Assembly (NCBI RefSeq): GCF_017591425.1
Contig: NW_024466599.1
Location: 21,924,001 to 21,988,000, forward strand
Origin: Ochotona curzoniae
Lineage: Eukaryota; Chordata; Mammalia; Lagomorpha; Ochotonidae
Direction: 5' to 3'
Length of the DNA stretch: 64,000 bases
Part shown: positions 12,041-22,890 of the stretch, in pieces
How positions within the stretch are numbered: the first letter of the stretch is position 1
Layout: each line of letters begins with the position of its first letter
Notes under the pieces: generated by a model
The model's input: the letters and a program-made list of their open reading frames with translations, nothing else
Told to the model about the DNA's origin: nothing
Databases searched by the model: none
Made by a program: the position numbers and the translations under genes

Positions 12041-13571
12041 AAAATCACAGAGAAGAAAAACCATCTTTCTTATCCAAGAGGTAGCATCCAATGAGCCAAA
12101 TCAAAGCACAGAGAGTGAGCACAAGGTTCACATGGCAGGTTTGGTTCTTGCGGAGCCAGGCTACCTGTGGCAACTGCTACATTTGTTTCTAAGTACTCAG
12201 AAAGCCATCTGTTCCAAAATCAGGGGAATTAATGGTGAGCTGATTGGTCTGTCCCTCTGAGCTACAGAACCTACCTAGTTTCCACATAGTTATGCGGAAA
12301 AAAAATAACGCAATCTTAAGAGTCAGATTTTCAAGCATGTGACTCATCCTGACTCTGGTAGTTAGGAAGGAAGGTGGGCACTTGACCTCAGTCAAGTGTT
12401 GACCTTGGGGTCAAGCCTTGGCTCTTCACTTGTTTGTGTACTATTTGTAACACCCAGAGAGACAAACTGTTCCCTACCCTTAAGGCTCACAACAGGACCA
12501 GAAGACTTAAAACTGCAGGCACAGGAGATAACAGTTCAAATCCAGCCAACAGGATTCAAGTAACAACAACACAGTGTGACTCCTTGCTTCCATGCAGAAG
12601 CCCAGGTCTCCACCCAAGATGTGGGGACAGGGAGTGCCACCAAGTGGAGCTTCCCAGGGTGCAAGGTGCAGGCCAGCATAAAAAGAGGGAGGATCTTTGT
12701 TGAGTCAGTCCCCAGGTCACCAGGGGACATTCCCCAACAGGCTGACCCTTGGAAACACCCACATCTGCATGGTGCAGGATCAGGGCTCACATTTTATCCC
12801 CATTCTGCTGAGCACAGCACAGGACACACAGTAGATGCTCGCTAAACATTAGTAAAAATTTAATCTGTCCACTGAGTCTGCAGCCGGAAAGCCAAAGGGC
12901 AGGGGCAGGAAGGGACTCATTGTTTCCCCAGGCTGGCTTGACTAGAGACACTTACCCTCCACACCCTGTGTGATAGCATCAAGCTGCAACCCATCAAACC
13001 AAAAATAAACAATAACAAAAACTCCTACAAACTGTAATGAAACTCAGCCCTGAACTCAGCCCTCTGGGTGATCCTAGCATCAAAGCTGTGACCATAGTCC
13101 AGTATTTATTCTAAGGGCCTTTCATCTTTGAAAAAGAAATGAGCTAGTGCAAGTAAATGGACGTTCACGCCAAACTTAATGTTTCCAGTCCCTCTCTTGT
13201 GTTACTTGCTTCTACACAAGATGAATTCTAACTTCATCTTCACCTGCGTTTACCTCGTCTATTTTACTTCTTTCTCATTTTTATTTGCTTTTGCTTTAAA
13301 TAGGTCAGCAGCTGCACCATCACCAATAATGCACTCCCCCCCCAAAAAGCCACTGCCACCAATGACAGAGCTGAATGGCTTCTCCCTACAGCTCTGGGGA
13401 TTCGCCCAGAGGGCTTTACTCTGCAACCAGAGGGGATTCTCTTATGTCTGAGAACCCATCTCCCACTTCAGTCAGCGTGCCATAAAAGTGCCCCCTCCAG
13501 CAGGCTGATGATCAGTCGTGCCCTCTTGCTCCTGCCTGGCAAGAAAAGGGCTCTCTGCAATGCTCAGGTGC
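12041..13571. other. Unique intronic DNA with a short MIR-like tail
   Basis: No coding signal. Positions 12800-12860 ('gctgagcacagcacaggacacacagtagatgctcgctaaa') resemble the terminal part of a MIR or L2 element. Confidence 0.45.
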
Positions 13572-13597
13572 CACACACACACACACACACACACACA
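13572..13597. repeat. (CA)n microsatellite
   Basis: Thirteen uninterrupted CA units. Confidence 0.97.
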
Positions 13598-13814
13598 GGG
13601 TGCAACAAGCCCAGGACAGACTGCTACTGTTGCTTCCTTGACCTAAACACAGCCTGTGCTTCTCAATGCTGTCACAGGATGTTCCATGCACCTTTACTGG
13701 TATGTGCCTTTGAATCAGTCCTTTAGCTTCCCAGAGTGCCTTTGCTCACAGAAAACTGCAAAGTGCTGCAGGGCTTGGACTGTTTAGTATGGAACAGGTG
13801 CATACACTTTGTGT

Positions 13815-14102
13815 TTTTATTTTTGTTTATTGAAATGCAGAAAAGACAGAGAGAGGGGGAGAGAGAGAGATTTCCAAATGCTTACTACAGCAGAGGCTGG
13901 ACCAGGTTGAAGCCAAGAACTTCAGATGGCCCTTCCACACAGGTGTTTAGGACTCAAATACTTGACTCAAATACCTGTCACCTCACAGGGTAGGCAAGCT
14001 GGATCAGACGTAGAGGCAGGACTTGTACTCAGCCATTCTTACATCAGATGTAGGCATCCCAAGCAGCAGCTGAACTCACTGGGCCACAATGCCAGGTGCA
14101 GG
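13815..14102 (-). mobile_element. Old C-SINE (minus) with a small internal duplication
   Basis: Minus-oriented copy: tail TTTTTATTTTTGTTTATTG, a GA-rich patch, GCTGGACCAGGTTGAAGCC, and a head ending near AACTCACTGGGCCACAATGCC. The phrase GACTCAAATACTT/C occurs twice in a row near 13952-13977, a small local duplication. Confidence 0.75.
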
Positions 14103-14859
14103 GTGCTTACATTTTGACGACCTAGATGAGAATTGCTTGACCCACTCTTCGTGAGCTCACCACTGTTACACATCATCAAAGAGAAAGAGTAAGTTCAACA
14201 CAAATGGCCTGCTTCCTTAATTGTAGTTCTTCTCACTTGAATAGATATTTTAAAACATTGAAATCAACTACTTTACCAGCAAATCAAAGTCCAAGTCGCA
14301 CCCTGTGACCAACTGCCCAGTGTCCGCTCTGTGGGACAAGATCCCCTGTTATTCTCATGGGCCTTGATGTCACTTAAAACCTTCCGCTGCTTCTTGCATC
14401 TCCAAGGTATTCTCTTTGATTCTTTTTCTGATGACAGAAGGTACTGCCATGTGCTTCCGGAATTCTTACTCTGAAGAAATGAAACCTGGGTGTGTCCAAA
14501 TGACCATGTAAGAAAGTTAACTTCACTATGGATAAAATAGCTGTATTCCACCACGTCAGTGTAGGGAGTTATTGCAAGGTTATAGAAACATTTCTCAATA
14601 AACCTTTCAAAACTAAAACTCAAACTCTTCTCTTAGCACATGGCAGGTTATAAATGTAAATGGTAAGTCTTATTTTTCCATTCCAGAAGTTAACCACCTT
14701 ACAAAGAAATCTGTAATTTTAAAGAAATGTTTGCTTCAAAGTACCTGAAAATTCAATGCTGAAGTTGGTAAAATCAAAGAAGCAATTGTGGTCAGTGGTG
14801 ACCTGGGCGTACTCCTGCAAGATAACCTGAGCTGTTACATTCACTTGCTCTTGCTCTCA

Positions 14860-14864
<5 letters not shown>
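14103..14864. other. Unique intronic DNA, nothing recognised
   Basis: No repeat landmarks or coding signal. Confidence 0.45.

Positions 14865-14914
<50 letters not shown>
14865..14914. repeat. (TC)n microsatellite
   Basis: About 50 bp of TC dinucleotides with a single TTT interruption. Confidence 0.95.
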
Positions 14915-14916
<2 letters not shown>

Positions 14917-15925
14917 AAAGCCAATTACAGGTTTCCCTCTTGAGCCTGGGAGCCACAGAGGCCATGGTGCAGTTGTGTCATGGCATTTTTGGACCTCAGT
15001 TACAACAGAGCTAGATGGGAAAGCCTGCTGCTGCAGGACTGAGAGGGAACCCGAGGAAGTGCAGCAGAAAGCAGACACAGCAGCATGCTCAGAGGCTCCT
15101 GAATTCTGGAGACTCCTAGAAGGAGGGAAGCTCCACCTGGCATGCAGATCCAAAAATGACTGTCTGTGTCTCTGGTCCAAAAGAAGGGCTGGGAAGCTGT
15201 ATGGGCCTGCTAAGCCCTCCCAGCTGGAGCCAGGGTTCATCTTCATGCAGAGAGATCGGCCAAGTTGCCAAATGTTATCACTGTCCAAGGTACAGAAGTG
15301 GGATCTGCAGCAGCATTACCACCATTCTCTGCTGATCTCACTCAAGGGAAGCCCAGCAGCTGGGCCTCAGCTTCCCCAAGGAGACAAAGGAACCAAGTCA
15401 TTCAATGGGCCAAGCAGAAGTCAGGGGGACGGGTGTGCAAAGCACTTAGGAGGAGGAGCTGTTGAGGAAACAGAGCTGTTACAGGAGTAGAAGGGCAACT
15501 CAAACAAACAATCATAACAGCGCTTAATGATCCTCTGCTACAGCACAAAGGCAGCTTTCTGGCACTAAAAGATGTAATTTTAAAAGTAAAAAAATAAAAA
15601 AGCTCAGCAGATCAGTTGATGAAAAGGATGGTTGCTGCAGAAACCTACATGAATGGCTCAGAAGAGCAAGTGAGGGGGAAGGCACAAGAGCACAAACATA
15701 AAGTCAGAAAAAGCAGAAGCAAAGATACCGGGACGACAGAGTGCAGAGCCCTACCTGGGAGTTACGGTCATCTCAGGAGGCAGAGAAGGATCAGACACAG
15801 GCAAGTAGGAAACGTCCCGAATTTTAAGAAAGATCTGAGTCAGTAAGAGGAACTAAGCTCTTACAACATACTGTCAGGTGTATGTCCTGGTGCCCGGGAC
15901 AAGCACAACATCGGACAAACAACAA
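14915..15925. other. Unique intronic DNA, nothing recognised
   Basis: A plus-strand open frame of about 171 codons at 14975-15490 lacks any recognisable domain or supporting splice or Kozak structure. I treat it as chance. Confidence 0.45.
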
Positions 15926-16305
<380 letters not shown>

Positions 16306-17009
16306 GTGAATGAACAAGCAGGTGACTTACAAAGCAAAGCAATGAGACTTCATGCTCACCTGCTATTGGCAAAACCAGCATCCAGAAGACAACAGAAAGA
16401 CTACATGCAGGCTTGCATTTACCTAAGCCGGTGTCATCCATCCACCTACCCTGGAGAACACTTCTACATATGCAAGTGCTCACACACACAACTATGTCTA
16501 AGAAAAAAAGAATTTATCAAAAAAGGAACGAATTCAAACAGGGATCTAGAGAGAGACTGGCAAGATGAAAAGAGGAAACTATAGCGTGATGAAATGACAG
16601 TTTGCATAGTTACACCTAAACAAGTAGTATGAAATTGCTTGGTAACGACTAATGCAACTGATAGAAAAGAATATTGGAAGAAGAGGCATTCTGCAAAGAA
16701 AACATTAACACTTATTTCTGGATGTGTTAAATTTTCTCAGCAGAACCTCGGTGGTAAATGTGAAGGGAGTAAAACCCCTGGATTGTCCATGTGCTTTCCG
16801 GGTAAGCAGGTGTACAGCTGGGCAAGTAGCCCTGGAAGGCTCTGTTTGTCCAGATGCACATGAAGCAGCAACTTCCGCATGATGTGCATGGGGGTGGGGG
16901 AGCCTCTCTCACGTCTTTTTCGCATAAAAACATGTACTTGAGAGGTAATGGTCAGCAAAGATGGTGCACAAAGATGTCCATACTGTAAAAGGAAAAACAG
17001 CATGAGCTC
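16306..17009. other. Intronic DNA, nothing recognised
   Basis: A-rich DNA that may include diverged L1, but I cannot support it. Confidence 0.4.
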
Positions 17010-17275
17010 CTAGTGGCTGGAATCTTGCCTCCCATGTCAGCTCATCCAGATTCCGCTCTTAGCTGTGGTTCCTGACACCAGTACTTGTGCTAAAGCAGAC
17101 CGTGGGAGGCAGTGGCAAGGGCTCAAGTCATTGCGTCTCTGCAATCACATGGGAGTCTCTGCATTGCATTCCCACCTGTCAGATCTGGCCCACCTCAGTC
17201 CAGGCAGCTGGCGAGTAATCCAGTTAATGGGGAATCTCTGTCTCTCTGTGGCTAAAATAAATCAATAAAGGTTTT
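17010..17275 (+). mobile_element. Very old C-SINE-like element
   Basis: Partial agreement with the C-SINE order: AGTGGCTGGAATCTTGCC, a TCATTGCGTCTCTG region, CACATGGGAG, GCTGGCGAG and a 3' end CTGTCTCTCTGTGGCTAAAATAAATC. Tentative. Confidence 0.5.
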
Positions 17276-17850
17276 GGATGAAAAGTTGGAAGAGTAATTG
17301 ACCAAACCAGTGAAAGTAATACAACTGGAGAAAGATTACAAAACAGTAACTATTCAATTATAACAGTTATTGTATTAATTTTGATAACCAGACTGGATGG
17401 AAAAATAAAGAAGATATTCAGATCAGCATAGAGAGAAGAACAATTTATATATGGTTTTTTTATATTATAAAGAAAGATCGGAAACCAAATGCAATAGAAA
17501 ATGAAAAATATCTATCAGGTAAGGTGAAAGTTTGGGCACAATTTATTAAGATGTAAACCATTAATTTATAAGATCCAATTAAAATAGCACAAAAATATCA
17601 TGAAACCAAAGCTCTTTGATTAAAACAAAATTGCAGAGTATGATGTCAAAGTTAAACAGACTTAGGAGCCCACAAAATGACAAAAACAAATAAAGATGAT
17701 GACAAACAGAATCCAGAAAGTTAACCTAATATATATGCAGAGAGAGAATTTTCTAGCCACCAAATAAAGATATTCGGGGACTTTCCCAGACATACAGCTA
17801 GCACATGCTTCAACCACCGATTATGTAATTAGCCAGTGCTAAAAACTGAA
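17276..17850 (+). mobile_element. Decayed L1 fragment (body, plus strand)
   Basis: A-rich DNA with typical L1 ORF2-like phrases (for example 'gaacaatttatatatgg', 'aaaccaaatgcaatagaaaatg') but no frame. It belongs to the same broken L1 that runs on past the SINEs to about 22.6 kb. Confidence 0.45.
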
Positions 17851-18187
17851 GGGGCCAGTGTTGTAGCACAGGAGGTTAAGCTGCCACTTACAATGCTGGC
17901 ATCCAAAATTATAAGCTGCCACTTACAATGCTGGCATCCAAAATTAGAGTACTCGTGCAAGTCCTGACCCAGCGGGTCTGCTAGAGCACCTGGGAAGGAG
18001 GCAGGACATGGCACAAGTCCTTCAGCGCCTGTCACTCACGTGGAAAACCAGAAAGGAGTTCCTGACCACTGCTTTCAGCATGGCCCAGTCCTGGCTGCAG
18101 CAGCCATTTAGGGAGTAAAAAAGCAGATGGAAGATGGATCTCTTGTCTCTGTCTCTCTGCCTTTCGAAGAAATACAATCTTTTGGAA
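17851..18187 (+). mobile_element. C-SINE with a perfect internal 35-bp tandem duplication
   Basis: The head GGGGCCAGTGTTGTAGCACA and 3' part CTCTGTCTCTCTGCCTTTCG mark the element. Positions 17877-17911 are repeated without any change at 17912-17946, covering the segment from TAAGCTGCC to CCAAAATTA. The rest of the SINE is well diverged. Confidence 0.9.
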
Positions 18188-18720
18188 AAAGAATTAATAA
18201 ATTTGAAAAACAGAGGTTTGATAAGCCATATGCTGTATTCATAATTCAACAAAATTCATAATAAAAAAGTTGAAAGCTTTTTTAATCCTGAAATTCTGAA
18301 AATGAAGAAACATAGCTCTTCAAGCAGAAAACTAGAAAACTCAAAACTGAAAATATAAGCCTTCTAGTGAGAATTGAAAAGAAAAAGAAGACTAACCAAA
18401 TTCCATACAACAGAGATGAGGAAAATCCATACCCACACGTGCCTTAATGGCGAAGAAAAGAATATCCAAAAACATAGTTACAAGCAAATCCACTAAACTT
18501 AGCATAAAAAAATAAAAATATGGCAGAGACATAAATTCCAATGCTGATCATTTGGGAGAAAAAAAAAACCCTACAAGATGGATCAATGCCTCACAAGCTA
18601 GTTTGGGAAAGGGTAAAAAATGTGATTAAAAATGTGATCACAAGTACTAAAAAAAAAATTTCCAGAGAAAAGACATGGGTCATTTGCTGGCAAAATGGCT
18701 ACTACCCAAACTGACCTAAG
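18188..18720 (+). mobile_element. Decayed L1 fragment (plus strand)
   Basis: A-rich, L1-like text ('gaaaagaaaaagaagactaaccaaa', 'gagatgaggaaaatccatacccac') continues the interrupted L1. No frame survives. Confidence 0.4.
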
Positions 18721-19086
18721 AAGAAGAACACATGGAAAGACCAGCTGGTGTACCCTGGGCTGTGCTAACACTGCAACAGGTTAGAGCCAAGGGAATTTCT
18801 TCCCCACACAGTCAGCTTGCTTGGATGCTGCGGTGGACAGGGAGGCCCTCTTCCCTTCAGAATAAAGAACACCATTCCTTCCATCACTTGGTCCTGCTCC
18901 CAAATGCATTAACCTGACAGGGCAAAGAACTGGAATGTGCATGGGATGTTCTTATCTTCTGGTGCAGACATGAAACCCATCAGTCTCACTCTGTTCTCTT
19001 AGACAACGGTTAGAGCGCCACCTATAGCCTGGGGAATGGGAAATGCATCCTCGTCACCCGCCCAAAGGCAAGATTTGCAATTGGTG
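18721..19086. other. Unique-looking segment between L1 pieces
   Basis: G+C is higher than in the flanks and there are no SINE landmarks. A weak reverse CTCF-like core (AGCGCCACCTA) lies at 19013-19023. Confidence 0.35.
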
Positions 19087-19612
19087 TGCCATAAATACAA
19101 AGGTGCTTAAACGACACCCATTGTTGATGTCAACAAGACTAAATCCTTTCACAGATCCATTGTATGTGGCCATAAAAAAAAAAAACTACGCCAAAATTAT
19201 TTAAACTATTCCTACACATTACAAAACAACCTTAATGCATTTTATGGAAGGAGTGTGCTATTAAAACTGAACTGACAGCACCAAAAAAAAAAAAAAAAAT
19301 CTTGTGAAATTATATGTTAACATTCCAAATAAATGTTATTTATCCAGCTGCCTAAATACAAATAAAGTATAACCAAATAGGGTTTATCCCAGGAATACAA
19401 GCATGGCTCAACAAAGAAATCAAAATAGATCAGTATATCAATAAAAGAAAGATTATATGATCCAATCATAAGTTGATGACAAACCCTGGATAAAAACTTG
19501 AAGTGAAATTTCGAAAAAAGGAAACTACCGAAACACGATAATGTCTCTGACAAAACATGCACAGAGACAGAGAACACTGAAGTCATCGGCAACCAGCAAG
19601 AGGGAAATACGT
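19087..19612 (+). mobile_element. L1 ORF2 reverse-transcriptase remnant
   Basis: In one plus-strand frame around 19370-19450 the DNA reads like the L1 reverse-transcriptase segment 'QIGFIPGIQAWLNKEI', the conserved F-I-P-G block that follows the palm motifs. It also has the typical downstream 'ATIYSINK-like' Asn/Lys-rich text. Stops and indels break the frame on both sides, so it is a pseudogenised LINE. The strand agrees with the neighbouring L1 pieces. Confidence 0.75.
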
Positions 19613-19626
19613 TGTCACGGTATTTC

Positions 19627-19967
19627 TTTTTTCCTTTTTTTTTTTTTTAAGATTTATTTATTTACTAGAAGTCAGATATACAGAGAGGAGGAGAGACAGA
19701 GAGGAAGATCTTCCGTCCGATGATTCACTCCCCAAGTGAGCGCCACGGCCGGTGCTATGCCCATCTGAAGCCAGGATCCAGGAACCTCTTCCAGGTATCC
19801 CGCATGGGTGCAGGGTCCCAAAGCTTTGGGCCGTCCTCAACTGCTTTCCTGGGCCACAGGCAGGGAGCTGAAAGGGAAGCGGGGCTGCCGGGATAGACCG
19901 GCGCCCATATGGGATCTCGGGGCATTCAAGGCAAGGACTTTAGCCGCTAGGCCACGCCGCCGGGCCC
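19627..19967 (-). mobile_element. Young C-SINE (minus) with target-site duplication
   Basis: Reverse-oriented, CpG-rich copy: T-rich tail, GAAGATCTTCCGTCCGATG, and head ...GGCCACGCCGCCGGGCCC. The flanks TGTCACGGTATTTC (19613-19626) and TGTCATGGTATTTC (19968-19981) differ only at one CpG-type position. It is inserted into the L1. Confidence 0.92.
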
Positions 19968-20056
19968 TGTCATGGTATTTCATTCTGAATGTACTCATGA
20001 ACACAATACATTTAAATCACCAAGACAAATATTCAGAAAGGAAAGATAACATTTTC

Positions 20057-20383
20057 TTTTTTCTGATTTTTATTTTTATTGCAAAGTCAGATATACAGAG
20101 AGGAGGAGAGGCAGAGAGAAATATCTTCTGTCCGATGATTCACTCCCCAAATGACCCAATGGCCGGTGTTGCGCCGATCTGAAGCCAGGAGCCAGGAACT
20201 TCCTCCAGGTCTCCCACAAGGGTGCAAGAACCCAAGTCTTTGGGCCATCCTCAACTGCCTTCTCAGGCCACAAGCAGGGAGCTGGATGGGAAGTAGAGCA
20301 GCTGGACTCTGAATTGGCGTCCCTATGGGATCCTGGCACATTGAAGGGGAGGACTTTAGCTGCTAGTCCACAGCGCCAGGTCC
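20057..20383 (-). mobile_element. C-SINE (minus)
   Basis: Tail TTTTTATTTTTATTGCAAAG, then ATATCTTCTGTCCGATGATT, CACAAGCAGGGAGCTGG and a head ending CACAGCGCCAGGTCC. The flanks AAAGATAACATTTTC and AAAGATGATATTTTC look like a decayed duplication. Confidence 0.9.
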
Positions 20384-20447
20384 ATAAAGATGATATTTTC
20401 ATATTATTTTATACCTTCTAAGTCCAACAGACTAATCAAGAAGTATA

Positions 20448-20790
20448 AGAGGCCCCAGTGCATTGGCCTAGTGGCTAGTCCTCTCCTTGAATGTGCCGGG
20501 ATCCCATATGGGCACTGGTTCTAATCCCGGCAGCCCCACTTCCCATCCAGCTCCCTGCCTGTGGCCTGAGAAAGCAGTCAAGGACAGCCCAAAGCCTTGG
20601 GACACTGCACCCATGTGGGAGACCTGGAGGAGATTTCTGGCTCCTGGCTCTGGATCGGCAAAGCACTGGCCGTAGCGGTCGCTTGGGGAGTGAGTCATTG
20701 GACAAAAGATCTTCCTCTCTGTCACACCTCCTCTCTGTATACCTGACTTTGTAACAAAAATAAATAAATCTTTTTTTAAAAAACGTATAG
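20448..20790 (+). mobile_element. C-SINE, first of three in a row
   Basis: Head GGCCCCAGTGCATTGGCCTA, middle GGGATCCCATATGGGCACTGG, 3' end CTCTGTATACCTGACTTTG and AAATAAATC, then T/A runs. Confidence 0.92.
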
Positions 20791-20820
20791 GATGAAAATT
20801 CTGATAAAAAGTATGATATT

Positions 20821-21097
20821 GGGTCCAATGTGGTAGCCTAGTGGTTAAAGTCTTCACTTTGCACATGCCAAGGTACCATATGGGTGCCAGTTCTAATCCC
20901 AATGGCTCTGTTTTCCACCCAGCTACCTGCTTGTGGCCTGGGAAAGCAGTCAAGGATGGCCCAAATCCTTTGGACTCTGCACCTGCATGGGAGATCGGGA
21001 AGAGGCTCCAGGCTCCCTGTTTCAGATTGGCTAAGCTGTGGCCATTGCAGTCACTTGGGGAACGAATCGTCAGATGGAATAAAACAAATCTTTTTTT
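20821..21097 (+). mobile_element. C-SINE, second of three in a row
   Basis: Head GGGTCCAATGTGGTAGCCTA, body landmarks intact, but the pyrimidine patch near the 3' end is deleted and the element ends AACAAATCTTTTTTT. It is flanked by a perfect 15-bp repeat, AAAAAGTATGATATT, at 20806-20820 and 21098-21112. Confidence 0.92.
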
Positions 21098-21112
21098 AAA
21101 AAGTATGATATT

Positions 21113-21407
21113 GGGCCTGGTATGATGGCTTAGAGGGCTAAATCCTCACCTTGCAAGAGCCAGGATCCCTTATGGATGCCAGTTCAGAGCCCAACTGTTC
21201 CATTTCTCTTCCAGCTCCCTGCTTGTGGTCTGAAAAAGCTATAGAAGAAGGTCCAAAGCCTTGGGACCCTGCACCCATCTTGGAGACCTGGAAGAAGCTC
21301 CTGGCTCCCGACTTTGAATCAGCTCAGCTCTAGCCATGAGCCAGCAGATGGAAGATCTTTCTCTCTGTCTCTCCTTCTCTCTGTAAATCTGCCTTTCCAA
21401 TAAAAAA
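21113..21407 (+). mobile_element. C-SINE, third of three in a row
   Basis: It begins GGGCCTGGTATGATGGCTTA immediately after the right duplication of the previous SINE and ends CTGCCTTTCCAATAAAAAA. GTATTATATT follows at 21409-21418, a one-mismatch copy of GTATGATATT before it. The same target word was therefore used twice. Confidence 0.9.
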
Positions 21408-21418
21408 GGTATTATATT

Positions 21419-22065
21419 GCCATTGGGAGAGGACAAATTGGTCCGAACAGACTGGCATTGCAGAAGTAGAACCCAATGTTCACGGACGTAAGTGTGACAA
21501 AGATGTTATTTCATTTTGTGAGGCAAGTATTAGCTTATTTCATTAATGATGTCAATACAAATGGCTATCCACTCAGAACAAAAAGAGTTGAACTTACATG
21601 GCAACGAACATTAAAAATCTCAATGGGAACACAGGCACGGGATATGAATCAACACCTTTCAGAAAGGCAGATCTTCAAGGGCAAACAACCTAGAAGGACA
21701 CAGTCAGCCTCACTGGCACCCAGAAAAACACAGAATTACAACTAGACTCTACTCCACAGCCTCTAAACTGGCCGAATGAGCATGACAACACTCACGACAA
21801 AGAATATGCTGAGAAAGAGCTCTCTTTCTACTTTGCTAGCGGAAATATGGATGAGTGCATGGTTTCCTACAGCAATACTAAAATACATGCATTCGTACAA
21901 AAGTTGCAAACCTCTTTTGACTCAGAATCCTCACTCCTCAACATCTACACAAAATCCAAAGTTTCAATATATAATAACATGTATGAACAGATATCCATTG
22001 CAACACTGTTCAAAGTGATAAGAGCTAAGAGACAAGTCAGATACCAGTCAAATGTAATTGGTGGG
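21419..22065 (+). mobile_element. L1 ORF2 3'-part remnant
   Basis: Plus-strand A-rich L1-like DNA. 'caatatataataacatgtatgaacagatatccattgcaacactg' corresponds to the region near the end of ORF2 in old L1 copies. It continues on the other side of the SINE that follows. Confidence 0.55.
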
Positions 22066-22393
22066 AGCCCAGCACAATGGCTAGTGGATAAATCCTTGCC
22101 TTACAAGTACCAGAATCCCAAATGGGATGGGTATTGGTTCATGTCCCAGCTGCACTATGTCCCATCTACAAGCTCCCTGCTTGTGGCCCAGGAAAGCAGT
22201 AAAAGATGGCCAAAAGCCTTGGGACCATGCACCCATGTGAAAAACCTGAAGGAAGCCCCTGGCTCCTGGTTTTGGACCAGCTCAGTTCCAGCCATTATGG
22301 CCATTGGGGTAGTGAATCGGAGGATAGAGGATCTTTCTGTAAATCTGCTTTCCAATAAAAATAAACTAAATATAAATTTTTTAAATAAAAAAT
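22066..22393 (+). mobile_element. C-SINE inserted in L1
   Basis: Head GGGAGCCCAGCACAATGGCTA, AGCTCCCTGCTTGTGGCCC, 3' end TGTAAATCTGCTTTCCAATAA. L1 text resumes after it. Confidence 0.9.
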
Positions 22394-22575
22394 AGAAATT
22401 GTACACTCAGCTAAATCCCCATACACTGTAGAATATTATGCGGCCATTAAATAGCATGAACTGGCTGATCTGGACATTTTTAGCAGAGTACAGATTAATA
22501 GAATTTAATAGGATCAGTCTCATTCTCCTATTTAACACTGACCAAAAAAGATCTTTATGTGACAATACATGGTTG
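22394..22575 (+). mobile_element. L1 ORF2 end, continuation
   Basis: 'gaatattatgcggccattaaatagcatgaactg' and 'gatctttatgtgacaatacatgg' match the well-known terminal ORF2 region of old L1s ('gaatactattcagcaataaaaaggaatgaac'), in sense orientation. Confidence 0.65.
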
Positions 22576-22584
22576 TTTATGATA

Positions 22585-22890
22585 GCTTTATATTTATTTA
22601 TTTATTTGAATGTCAGAGTTTCAGAGAGGGACAGACAAGATTTTCCATCCACTGGTTTGCTTCCCAAACAGTTACAACAGACAGGGCTGGGCCAGGCAAA
22701 AGTAAGCAGCTTCATCCATGTCTTTCACAGGGGTGCAGGGGCCCAAACACTTGGACCATCCTCTGCTGCTTTTCCCAGGCCACCAACAGGGAGCTGGGTT
22801 GGAAGTGGAATAGCTCGGACTCCAGTAAGCACACATGCAGGATGCAGGAGTCACGGGCAGAGGTGTCACCTGCTCCACCACAATACCAGC
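22585..22890 (-). mobile_element. Old C-SINE (minus)
   Basis: Tail TTTATATTTATTTATTTATT, CAGAGAGGGACAGACAAG, TCCACTGGTTTGCTTCCCAA, GCTGCTTTTCCCAGGCCACC, GGAGCTGGGTTGG, and the reverse of the head near CACGGGCAGAGG. Confidence 0.85.

Noticed and set aside
19013..19031. Reverse-strand CTCF site
   Set aside because: Only the GCGCCACCT half fits; the other half (ATAGCC) departs from the consensus at several positions.
20475..22395. Many overlapping frames sharing phrases such as GLEPVPIWDPG or PAPCLWPGKAV
   Set aside because: These are translations of C-SINE copies, which is why similar peptides recur across the window.
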